64,000 nt of DNA from Chamaelirium japonicum (taxonomy: Eukaryota > Streptophyta > Magnoliopsida > Liliales > Melanthiaceae): NCBI GenBank assembly GCA_947650365.1, contig OX393550.1, positions 48,903,594-48,967,593 of the forward strand. The letters are read 5' to 3'. The notes below the pieces were generated by a model. The model was not told the DNA's origin and searched no databases. It worked only from the letters and a program-made list of their open reading frames with translations. Of the stretch, positions 1-10,494 are shown piece by piece (position 1 is the stretch's first letter; the number at the start of each line of letters is the position of its first letter). The translations under genes were made by a program, and so were the position numbers.

Positions 1-1391
1 GTCCCAGCCGGGAGAGCGCTTATCCGGGTCAAGCACTTCCTCTTCCCTCCCACCGTTGAGGCAGTAGAGCACAGATCAAAATTGGGCCGTGTCGTGGCCG
101 GGGACTTGATCAGGGCCGGACCTCGGCTTGAGTGGAGGTGCGTGGCTCGGCCGGCGTCGGGACGGGTTCAGGTGTGTTACGGCCAGTGCGGAGGAAGGAA
201 GAGGAGGGGGCTGTGCTGCAGTGCCGGAGAGGTGAGATAGACCCCTCATTCCTTCTCTTCTTTCAGCCGATCTGAGACGGAGGGCTGGGACGTGCTCTGT
301 TTTTTTTTTCTAGGAAAGAAGATCGTCAAAAGAGAGAGAGAGAGAGAGAACCTGGCAGTGTAAGGCGATGGCGAGCCGGAGAAGAGAGGGAGATGAACCG
401 GGGGTTGGGGGGCTAGCGTGCAGCGTGGGGGTTGGGATAACATGCAGCGATAGTGCAGCGTGGGGGGAGAACGTGTAGCAAGAGGTTGTTAGCGTGGTGA
501 GAGTTTTGAGGGATTTGAGGGTTTCGGTTTTGATAGTTTGTGGGGGGCTTTTTATCCGTTTGATTTGAGAAGTAATTGAGTGTGTTTGACACATACAATC
601 AGATCGGATGGACAACTTGTCTCCAAAAGTTGTCTCGTATGATTTTGAGGATGGCAATGTTGTAAATAATCCGAACTGCCCTAACATGTTATATAGATTA
701 GGGTTTAACTGGAAAAAAAAATTGAAGAATGGCAGGTAAGAATAAAACGATGAGGGAGATCAAGACAGAGAAAGTGCACACCTGAGAGGAGAGAGAGAGA
801 GAGAGTTAGGGGGGGGGGGGGGGGGGTGTGGGGGGTCGGAGGTTAGAGAGAGAAGGGACGTTAGGTTTTATGCTTGCGACCCTCTCTCCCCAATCTCACG
901 ATGCGTAGTTGCTCGCAACCCTCCTCATTCCATTAACCCGAACACAGTTGTCCGTTTACCTTGAAATCTCTCTCAATCCCACCCATCATAGCCGTCCCTA
1001 TTCCAACTGAACCCCTCACGGGCAGGTTTGGGGTGTTTTTAAAGGGGTTAGGAATCGACGTCCACCATTTTAGAAATAGGGCTGCTCTCCTGATCATCCA
1101 ATATCTATCTCTTTCTTTAAATGAGTTGTGCAACAATAGAGTGGTTTAGAGTCCCCTCTCAAAGAAGTCCACGATAATAACCATCCCTCCTAAATTCTCT
1201 CTCTTCCCCATGATTTCTCTTTCTCTCTCTTCCTCACGATTTCTCTCTCTTTCTAAACCGAACACACACCTCTCTCTACACTGTCTCTCTCTCTCTTTCT
1301 AAACCGATCGCACACCTCTCTTTCTCCGAGGGGTTTCATGCCTAAGGCGTCCTTGCTAATCGGCACGGGCATTCACTAGTAGATAGATATA
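1..1391. other. Upstream low-complexity region, no supported gene
   Basis: No gene is supported here. One plus-strand frame is open from the window edge to a TAG at about 238-240. It could be the tail of an exon starting outside the window, but I recognise nothing in it. The rest holds a run of about 19 G near 808-826, GA-rich stretches near 330-350 and 785-806, and CT-rich stretches at 1195-1330. Short open frames here follow the skewed composition and look like chance. Confidence 0.4.
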
Positions 1392-1751
1392 GAGGTTTTT
1401 ACCGAAATGGCCACCAACTCTCAACTATTGTTGAGAATGGACCCCGTCAAGAAATCTGAATGAAAATGGCCACCAGCACGTGGGAAATAGGTCGCACGGT
1501 GACACTAAACAGGTAAAAAGACATATTGACCCTTACCACTGTAAAATTTTTTAGTCCCTCTTCTCCCGGGGTTGACCTGCAGTCATCATCACCATCTTCA
1601 CCACCTCCATCTCCTCTCACAGAGAGAGTCAAAGAGTGAGAGAGTGAGCAGAGAGAGTGAGAGAGTGAAAGAGTGGGTGAGCAGAGAGAAAGAGAGAGTG
1701 AAAGAAAGAGTGAGAGAGAAACAAAGAGTGAGAGAAAAACAGAGAGTGAAG

Positions 1752-1784
<33 letters not shown>

Positions 1785-2863
1785 GAAGAGAGGAGGGGTG
1801 CAACCCACGTTCCAGCAGCCCTCCTCCTCAAGCTCCGGCGACCATCCGACACCGGCCCGCCATTCTCCTCCACCTCCTCTCACGGTGGCAGTCAAGCCTA
1901 AGCCCGAGCCGACCTTCCCTAGCTCCGGCGGTCCACAACCGAGCCGGCGCCCAACCCCTGCTGCCGCGCTGCCGTCGCCGACAAACCCGAGCTCCGGTGA
2001 CGCACGGGTGGAGCAGCGGCGACACCCCCCCCCCGCGCCCGATCTCCCGACCCCCCCTGCACTTCGGCGCCCGATCTTCCCCGAGCTCGATCTCGACCCC
2101 CCCTCCCCGTGCTCCAGTGACGCACGGGAGGAGCAGCGGCGACCCCCCCTCCCTGTGCTCCGACGACGCGCGGAGGGAGCAGCGGCGACACCCCCTCCTT
2201 CGTCCTTTGCTCTGGCGAAATAACATGTTTCGTCTAGTTTTCGTCGCCAAAAAATCACAGTCATTTCTGCCAGAGACTGGCTTTGGGCTGTGAGACGAAA
2301 ATCGGACGAAATAACATGTTTCGTCTAGTTTTCGTCGCCAAAAAATCACAGTCATTTCTGCCAGAGACTGGCTTTGGGTTGTGAGACGAAAATCAGACGA
2401 AATCCGACGAAATAACATGTTTCGTCTAGTTTTCGTCGCCAAAAAATCACAGTCATTTCTGCCAGAGACTGGCTTTAGGCTGTGAGACGAAAATCGGACG
2501 AAATCCGACGAAATAACATGTTTCGTCTAGTTTTCGTCGCCAAAAAATCACAATCATTTCTGCCAAAGACTGGCTTTGGGCTGTGAGACAAAAATCGAAC
2601 GAAATCCGACGAAATAACATGTTTCGTCTAGTTTTCGTCGCCAAAAAATCACAGTCATTTCTCCCCGAGGCTGGCTTTGGGCTGTGTGACGAAAATCGGA
2701 CGAAATAACAAATTTCGTCTAGTTTTCGTCGCCGAAAAATCACAGTCAGTAAAAGGGTAGTTTGGTCCCAAAGAGTTTCAACGGTCATTTTGGTAAAGCC
2801 AAAAGCAACCTGGCTCATTCTCAACAATAGTTGAGAGTTGGTGGCCATTTCGGTAAAAACCTC
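1392..2863. mobile_element. Non-autonomous Mutator-like element (MULE)
   Basis: The ends are perfect 48-bp inverted repeats (1392-1439 and 2816-2863), each starting GAGGTTTTTACCGAAATGG. They are flanked by a perfect 9-bp direct repeat ATAGATATA (1383-1391 and 2864-2872). A 9-bp duplication with long inverted repeats is the established signature of Mutator-like elements. No transposase frame is present. The interior holds a GA-rich stretch (about 1615-1795), a very GC- and proline-codon-rich block (about 1800-2215) and a tandem array (2213-2750). The GC-rich block could be a captured gene fragment, as in Pack-MULEs, but I recognise no parent gene. Each inverted repeat also contains a small hairpin, TCTCAAC-TATT-GTTGAGA. 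The element ends about 300 bp before the malate dehydrogenase start codon. Confidence 0.88.
2213..2750. repeat. Tandem array of 91/101-bp units inside the MULE
   Basis: Six units carry the core TAACATGTTTCGTCTAG, starting near 2221, 2312, 2413, 2514, 2615 and 2706. Spacing alternates between 91 and 101 bp because of an optional 10-bp segment (GAAATCCGAC). Each unit has TTTCGTC and GACGAAA arms, so it can fold on itself. Later units have diverged slightly, and the last reads AAATTTCG instead of CATGTTTCG. Confidence 0.9.
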
Positions 2864-2927
2864 ATAGATATATTAAGGTATTATTGTGACGTGGCCTTCC
2901 GTCATTTGCGGTTAGCATAACGGACAC

Positions 2928-2933
2928 CACGTG
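2928..2933 (+). promoter_or_regulatory. G-box (CACGTG) upstream of malate dehydrogenase
   Basis: A palindromic CACGTG lies about 235 bp upstream of the start codon, in the only 300 bp between the MULE and the gene. A second ACGTGG core is at about 2889-2894. G-boxes bind plant bZIP and bHLH factors, but use of this one is inference. Confidence 0.35.
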
Positions 2934-3101
2934 AGTGGGGATAGGAAAGGAAATGGGCGCTCTGTTTCCCATGTGGCTCATCACACCTCCCAACATTTCA
3001 CGAGATCGTCACCTCATCTTCGCCTTCTACATCCCTACCTCGTTCTGCACCCAATCTTTATCTTGCTTCCAAGGGTTGCATTGCTCCGGCTCCATCTCTC
3101 A

Positions 3102-3102
<1 letters not shown>

Positions 3103-3137
<35 letters not shown>

Positions 3138-3138
3138 A
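3103..3138 (+). repeat. GCC trinucleotide repeat in the 5' leader
   Basis: About twelve uninterrupted GCC/CGC triplets end 26 bp before the malate dehydrogenase start codon, so they lie in the probable 5' untranslated leader. GC triplet runs in plant 5' leaders often vary in length. An effect on translation is possible but not shown. Confidence 0.85.
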
Positions 3139-3164
3139 GGTTACAAGACTCGCAACAGATAGCA

Positions 3165-6100
3165 ATGGCGAAGGACGCAGTTAGGGTTCTCGTCACCGGC
3201 GCTGCTGGTACTCCCATCCCATCCCTCCTCCGCCTTCTATCTCTTATCTGTTAATGCACCAATCGCTTGTTTGAGTTTTTGAATCGAATCAGTTCGTCCT
3301 ATCCTTAGATGATGTAGTATCCAATTCGTTTCTCGAGGGTTTCAGATTGGAATCTACATGGCGTGAAGTGTGTTAGTGGGGGTATCGATCCATCCATTTA
3401 CCGGTTAAATCCATCAACCATCATCATAAGTGTTCGATCTTAGCTTCGATCTCATGGCGTCTCTCTGGAAGTTAATTAGGTGTGCTCTGATTAGCTCCCG
3501 GGGCGCCGAGAAGCGGCCTCTGAGAGTATTGGTCACCGGTGCCGCAGGCAATCTTAACTTCGGCTTTTCCCCATTTTTCTTTTTCTTCACCCTCTTCGTT
3601 TTTAGTTTTCACCCATCTGTAGATTTTTACTAAATGCTTCTTTGACGATGACGAATTCGTGTTATTGTGAAGGATCATGGTCTATTGATTTGTGTTTGCG
3701 TATTTATAGACCCATTACATCAGTGGATTGGAATGAAAGTATTGTTATTTCGGAAAATTCTATGATACCCACTTCGGTACCATACTGAAATTCATAGGGA
3801 CCATCGGATGGCGTTATGGTGGATCTCAGGAATCCACCTAGGGGTCATCCCATGGCCCCTAGAATAATGAAATGGATGGTGGAGATGGGTTCGGTATGGT
3901 ACCGAATTTTTTAATTGAGAGGTGGCGAAAGGCCGGTTCGGTTTCGTGAAACTTCAAATTGGATCTCCGCTGAATCAATTTGATACGAAGCGGCATTGCT
4001 ATCTTTATGCTCTGCTCTACACCTAGAATTTCCTCAATTCTTGTGCCCTATATCGCATTATGGACCTTTATATGGGGCTTTCCTGGACACGGATGTGTGC
4101 CAGCCCTTTGCTGTACATGACCGGTTTGGTACTGAAGACCCTTAAAGTGTATGGAACTGACCCTACATGCTTCCGTACAAATAAATAATAATATCAAGTA
4201 GTGAAAATATATTAACATCATATCAAGTTTCCAAGCAATATCACCTAGAATAAGCATATTAACAGTAAGCAATATGAACAAGACAGTGGTATAAAAAAAT
4301 GAAGGCAATGAACATCACACAACTTCAATATCGTTTCATCTGTAGATATTGAGCTTTTTACCAAAGATCAATCTACATGGTGTAAGAGATGGCAAAAATG
4401 CAAAGAATCATAGGGAAGAGAACCAAATGATGTTGAATCTTTTGACTGGTTCGTATCTTCAGAACAAAGAGCTTTTTGAGAGCGTGGGATGACAAAAAGT
4501 AAAAAAAGAATGTGAACGATTGTGGACGCGGAAAAAAGCGCGGGTCGTCTTTATTGCGAATCACACGAGATTACAAATGTGGCCGGGACCCGGGTTGCTC
4601 GGGTGTAGCGAGTCCGGGTTGCGGCGAGTTTTGATCAGGGGATTGTGGGAAAGATCTTCTGGGGGATCCCTTTGATCCGCGTCTCCACGTGGTGTTCGTG
4701 CGAGAGCTCTGAAGGGGCTGCCCAGGACAGGGGTTTTACAGGGAGAGGATTTTGGAGAGGCTAAGGAATGTCCACCGTTGCTTTGTCCCTTCCGTGCTTC
4801 GCGCTTTCTCGGCTAGGGGGTTTTCGGCTTCGTTCCTCGGTCTTCGCGTCTTCCTCGTTCCTTGCTTGACCTCGGTGTCCTTGATCGTCGGTTCGCGGCG
4901 TCGATCTAGCTTTTGGCGTTGGCTTTGGCTTTGGCTTTTTGGCTTTGGCTTTGCTCCGGCGTGGCTCTGGCTTTTGCTTTGCTTCGGCGCTTGCACTTGG
5001 ACGTAGCTGGGAGAGACTTGCGATGCTTTCGTTCTTCCGGACTTCGCGTCGTATCGGCTAGAACGTGCGGTGCTTTTGCTCGTGGCCGGCGTAGTCGCTT
5101 GGCTTTGGCACTTGCGTTGCTTTGGCGCGGGCTTTACTGGGGCTTTTGCTTTGGCTTCTTGCGTTGGCTTTAGCTTCGGCGTCAGCTCGATCTTCTTCTT
5201 CGAACGACGTGGGCTACTTCTCCGGTGCTTCGACGGTTTACGTATCGACTGGACTTCTCTTCTTCTCCGGGCTTCTTTGGCGTGATCGGAGTCGAAGAAT
5301 GCTTTCGAAGATAGTGAGGGTAGCACCGATCTCCGTGCGACGGTTGTGGCGTCGGCTTTTGTTGATGAAGACGACGAGGGAGCGACGCTTCAGACTATCT
5401 GCTCCAGGCTTTCTTCTTCGTGGATGGCGCAGGTGTTAGTCGAAGACGACGGGGTGATGACGCTTCGCTTCTCTCCTCCGAGCTTTGGGGCTTGATCGGG
5501 ATCGAGGATCTGTTGGAGACGACGGGGTAGTGCCGCTCCTCTTCTTCTCCGGGCTTTTGGGCTTGATCGGAGTCGAAGGCTTGTTGGAGACGACGGGGTA
5601 GTGCCGCTCCTCTTCTTCTCCGGGCTTTTGGGCTTGATCGGAGTCGAAGCTTGTTGGAGACGACGGGGTAGTGCCGCTCCTCTTCTTCTCCGGGCTTTTG
5701 GGCTTGATCGGAGTCGAAGCTTGTTGGAGACGACGGGGTAGTGCCGCTCCTCTTCTTCTCCGGGCTTTTGGGCTTGATCGGAGTCGAAGCTTGTTGGAGA
5801 CGACGGGGTAGTGCCGCTCCTCTTCTTCTCCGGGCTTTTGGGCTTGATCGGAGTCGAAGCTTGTTGGAGACGACGGGGTAGTGCCGCTCCTCTTCTTCTC
5901 CGGGCTTTTGGGCTTGATCGGAGTCGAAGCTTGTTGGAGACGACGGGGTAGTGCCGCTCCTCTTCTTCTCCGGGCTTTTGGGCTTGATCGGAGTCGAAGC
6001 TTGTTGGAGACGACGGGGTAGTGCCGCTCCTCTTCTTCTCCGGGCTTTTGGGCTTGATCGGAGTTGAAGCTTGTTGGAGACGACGGGGTAGTGCCGCTCC

Positions 6101-9100
6101 TCTTCTTCTCCGGCCTTTGCTTCTGGCGTCTTCGGAGTCGAAGGGTTCTTCTTCTCCGAGCTTTCTTCTTCGTGCACGGAGTCGAAGGGATGATCTTCGT
6201 GTGCAAGGGCCTTCACATTGATGAGGACTTTCAGTAAGCCGATCCCTCGGGACAGGCTTGACTGTGCCTCGTGAAGCCTTGGGTCGATGAAGAAGCGCTT
6301 CCTCTTCTGCAGAGCTCCGGCGTTTCGTCTTCAATTTTCCGACCATTTTTTCATTCCCCCACCCCCTCTATTTATAGGCAAAGAGGTGGGGAGAGAGATA
6401 TGGGAACATTTAATTTTAAATCCCTTTTGTATCTCTCCCATAATTACCCGGATTTTATTCATCCATTGATGAGGGGAATAACATTTAGTTGTTTTCCTTT
6501 TCTGGCGGGTGCAATTATGGCTGGATTTCGCACACGAAATCGATGGCGATCGGGCGCTTCGTCTTGTGCGTCGGATCGAGGGATCGACGCAGATCCGCGT
6601 GTGTGCAGACGTCATACGCTACCTCCCCCCGCGCATGGCGGTATTTTTTCCTTTTTTTTCTTTTCTTTCCTTTTCTTTTCTTTCCTTTTTCTTTTCTTTC
6701 CTTTCTTTTCTTTCCTTTTTCTTTTCTTTCTTTTTCTCCCCTTTCCTTGCAGGGCCGGCCGGCCCCTCCTTGGGGTTCGGTCCCCACTAGGGCCGGCCCT
6801 ATAGGGTTCGGACCCTAGTAGGGGCCGGCCCCTCTTGGGGCGGGGTCCGAGTACGTGTCGGCGCGCGCGAGTCGGGTCCGCGTGTCGGGTTTGCATCCGC
6901 GTCGGCGCGAGCGAGTTGGGTCCGCGTGTCGGGTTTGCATCCGCGTCGGCACACGTAAGTCGGGTTCGGGTCCGACGTAATTCGTGTGTCTACAAATGCC
7001 CCCTCAAGGACGAGTGCGTCGGTGGGAGCGTGTCGGGTTTGGACACGTAGGAATCGTAGAGCGCTTGTCCTTGATTCCTTTTGTGGGCGGGGTTGGAGGT
7101 CTATTTAAGGACCCCTACCCCCCTTCATTCGCCGTTGTGCTTCTTTGCGAAGGTTCTGCCGGCTTCTGGAGACCGTTGTCGGAAGAGAGCTGCCCGGGGT
7201 TGCACGCGACTTGCTCCGTCTTTCCGGTGTCGCCTCTTTCGTCGGCGGCGATGGTGCGCGATTTCGCGGTCGTTGCGAAGGCGGGTTCGAAGCGAGGATG
7301 CGACGAGGCTCGCTGCGGGGAGGATGGAGGAGTGCGGCTGAGGTGCGGGTCGCCTTCGCCGCCTCTCTCTTCCTCCTTCTTCTTCTTCTTCTTCTTTTCT
7401 TTTCTTTTTCTTTTTCTTTTTTTTTTTTTTTTTTTTTCCTTCTTCTTCTTCGGTTCCGGGCTGCACGGGCAGCAGCGGCAGCAGCGCCGGCGCGGGGCGC
7501 GGCGGGGCCGGCGGCGCGGCGGCGCGGGGCTACAGCGTGCGGGGCGGCGCGCGGGGCGGCGCGCGGGTGACGAAGGCGCGAAGATGAAGGCGATGCACCC
7601 GGGCGGAGTGTTGGCGATGGTGACGCACCCCGGCGCGATGAGGAGGAGGTGGAGCCATTGCAAGCGAGGCGATGCTCCCCCTTTTTTTTTTTTTGTGTGC
7701 GCGGAGTACAGCAGTAGCGACGGTGGCTAGCTACAGCGTGCGCGAAGGCCGGGGTGCCGCGGCGGCGGTGGCTCACGGAGGCAGTAGCAGCAGCAGCGGC
7801 GGGCGATGGCCGAGCGGCGCGCGGGCTGCGGTGCGGGTGCCAGTGGCTCGCGGACCCCTCTTTTTCTTTCCTTCCTTTTCCTTCTTTTTCTTTCTTTTTT
7901 TCTTTCCTTTTCTTTTCTTTTCTTCCCCTTTTTTTTTTTTCTTTCCTTTTCTTTTTCTTTCTTTCCTTTTCTCTTCCTTCCTTTTCTTTTTCTTTCTTTT
8001 CTTTCTTTCTTTCTTCTTCTTCTGGTTCTGGTACGCGGGGGCAGCTGCAGCGGCGGCCGGCTATGGTGCGCGCGGAGGCCGGGGTGCAGGTGGCGGGTTC
8101 GACGGCCAGGTGCGGGCTGTGACGGCGGCGCGCGGGGGCGCAGGCGGCAGCGGAGGCCGGGCGGCGGGCGCGAGTCGGGCTCGGGGCCGGCGCAGGTGGC
8201 AGTGGAGGCCGGGCTGCGACGGCCCGGCGGCGGCCGGGCGCGGGGCCAGCGGTGAGCGGCCAGCGGGCGCGCGGCGTGCGGGCGAGCGGCGTGCAGGAGT
8301 CGGGCACGGGGCGGCACGGGGCGGCGCGGGGTGGCGCGCGCGGGCCGAGCGCGCTTTCGCCCCCCCCTTCCCGGTTACGTCAGAGAAGAAGGAGGGGGGG
8401 CTGCGGGTCCCCCTCCCTTTTCTTTGCTGTCGACCATTGATTGGGGGGAGGGGGCTGCGGGCCCCCCCTTCTTTGTGCGGCCTCAGATGGGAAGAGGGCT
8501 GCGGGCCTTTTTTTTTTTTTTTGCTCTGGTTCTTCTCTTTCCTCTGGTTTGCGGAGGCAGCAGCAGCGGCGGGCGGTGGCCGGCTTGGAGGCCGGGCGCG
8601 CAGGGTCGAAGTGACGAGGTCGTAGGCGGCATGGGTACGTGGCGCAGACGACGGGTGTGTGGAGCGGCGCCGGCGCGGCATAGGCGGGCGGTGGCCAGGC
8701 TTCAAGCTGCGCGAGTGGTGTGCGGCGCTTGAAGACGAAGGCTTCCGTCGGCTTGGAGACGGAGGCTTCTTCGATGCTTGGAGACCGTCGGCGGAAGAGT
8801 GCTGCCTGGGGTTGCACGAGACTTGCTCCGTCTCCCCGGTGTCGCCTCTTTCGTCGACGGCGGCGGCGATGGTGCGCATCGCTTGAAGACGAAGGCTTCC
8901 GTCGGCTTGGAGACGAAGGCTTCTTCGATGCTTGGAGACCGTCAGCGGAAGAGTGCTGCCCGGGGTTGCACGAGACTTGCTCCGTCTCCCCGGTGTCGCC
9001 TCTTTCGTCGACGGCGGCGGCGATGGTGCGCGGCGCTTGATGACGAAGGCTTCAGTCTTGGCGGCGAAGCATTCTTCGGCGGCTTGGAGCCGAAAGATTC

Positions 9101-10458
9101 TTCAGCGGAGTGTTATCGTCTTCTTGGTGCGGGAGCATAATGACAACGGCACGGCGAAAAGACGAAGCCGAGTGTGGTGGCGATCGCCTGGTGCGAGGAT
9201 GAGTCGGGGGCGTTGAAGGCCAGGGAAGGTGGCTCCTTTTTCTTTTTCTTTTTTTTTTTTTTTTTTTGAATTGAATTGAATTGACTTTACCTCTCGATCG
9301 GTCTTGCACTTTTCATATCCTTGCAAGATTCGTCCCCCTGAGTACCTTCCGAAGGCTGGCTAGATTATTGATGAGGTCAACCGCGGGTTTAGAGTTACTA
9401 GCGAGGTTGCACCTTTCTGGTAGCAATGTTAGCTTGAAGGACACCGAGATGGGCGTTCTGAAGAGGATGACGAGGCCACGAGCATCAACAAGGAGTAGAC
9501 TGCTCTGGTTGTCTTTTGCTTGTCGATATTGACCTTGATGACAGCTCCAGTGGTTCTTTTGGCTTCGTGGAGGTCACGAAGGCTGCGGTTGTTGTTTATG
9601 CGTCCGCCATTCTTCGGGTTGCTGCTTTTGACTTCAGTGGCAGTTTCCATCCTTCAGGTGGGCTTGAGCTTTTGCATGAGCCCGGTGGATTTCAAGGCAA
9701 CGACTCTTTTTCTGCGGAGCAGATGCGCACCTTCTTTGGAGGGTGGTGAGCTTCATTACTTACGACGGTCGTCGCTGGAGGATGCTTCCTTGGGCCTAGC
9801 TGCGACTGAGGGGGAGAGACGTCAAGCATCGCTTCAGAAGCTGGAGAATGCCCGAGCGACCAAGAAGACTTCTGGAGCAGAGTTTGTGAAGCAGCGGAAA
9901 GCTGGCGACGCATCGAGAGTTGACTGCTTCCCTACCCCTGGAATTGCAGCGCGTGTAAGCTGTTGGGAGCGAGCCACTTTGGCGCCTTAGGGACTTCGAC
10001 TTGCCATACTCGTGCGTCGCTTTAGAAGCTGGAGTTCCTTTTGGGGAAAGCTCGAGCGACCGAAAAGACGTCTAGAGTAGAGCTTGCGAAGCGGCGTGAA
10101 GAGCTGATGAAGTGCCGAGAGCTGGTGGAGCAATCGAGAAGGCTTCCAAGGCGGACTATGCGAAGTAGTGTGCATAGCTGGCGATGCGTCAGAAGTTCAC
10201 GACTTCTCTATCCTGGGAGTTGCAGCACGTACAGGCCGCGGGAGGCGAGCTGCTTCAGCGCCTCCGAGACTTTGACTTTCTTATCATCTTTTGGTTTGCT
10301 GACTGGACTTGTGGATTATGCACTCACTTGCCTCTGGACTGGCCTCCTGGGACGACGTTGGGATGTTTTTTTTTTTTTTTTTTGTCTGGACTGAACCTTT
10401 GTAGGTTGCCTACGTACCCTACTGAGAGGGATCAAGTCGCACGTAGTTCGTTTATTCA

Positions 10459-10494
<36 letters not shown>

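Larger units (their letters stand above)
4521..6995 (-). repeat. Element A 3' LTR (left end)
   Basis: A 2475-bp LTR. On the minus strand it starts TGTAGACACACGAATT and ends CGCGTCCACA. It holds a TATAAATA box (complement of 6369-6376), the 70-bp tandem array and an AATAAA (complement of 4550-4555) about 30 bp from its end. It is 71 bp longer than its partner because of one extra 70-bp unit. Long open frames across it are products of the tandem array. Confidence 0.92.

Noticed and set aside
1783..2223. A proline-rich 146-codon protein in the MULE
   Set aside because: Several frames on both strands are open across this GC-rich block. With no identifiable parent, composition is the simpler explanation.
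5511..6113. Regular 70-bp repeats resembling a CRISPR array
   Set aside because: The units are identical throughout with no variable spacers, and the host is a plant. They are a tandem LTR repeat.
5390..6346. Three overlapping minus-strand frames of 250-320 codons rich in Pro, Arg and Glu
   Set aside because: They are produced by the 70-bp tandem units of the LTR, which stay open in several phases. They have no domain and lie in non-coding LTR.
6600..8900. Long frames rich in Phe, Ser, Lys, Arg or Ala around TTTC and GCG runs
   Set aside because: They follow composition on both strands at once, with no conserved motif. They are shadows of low-complexity DNA in element A.
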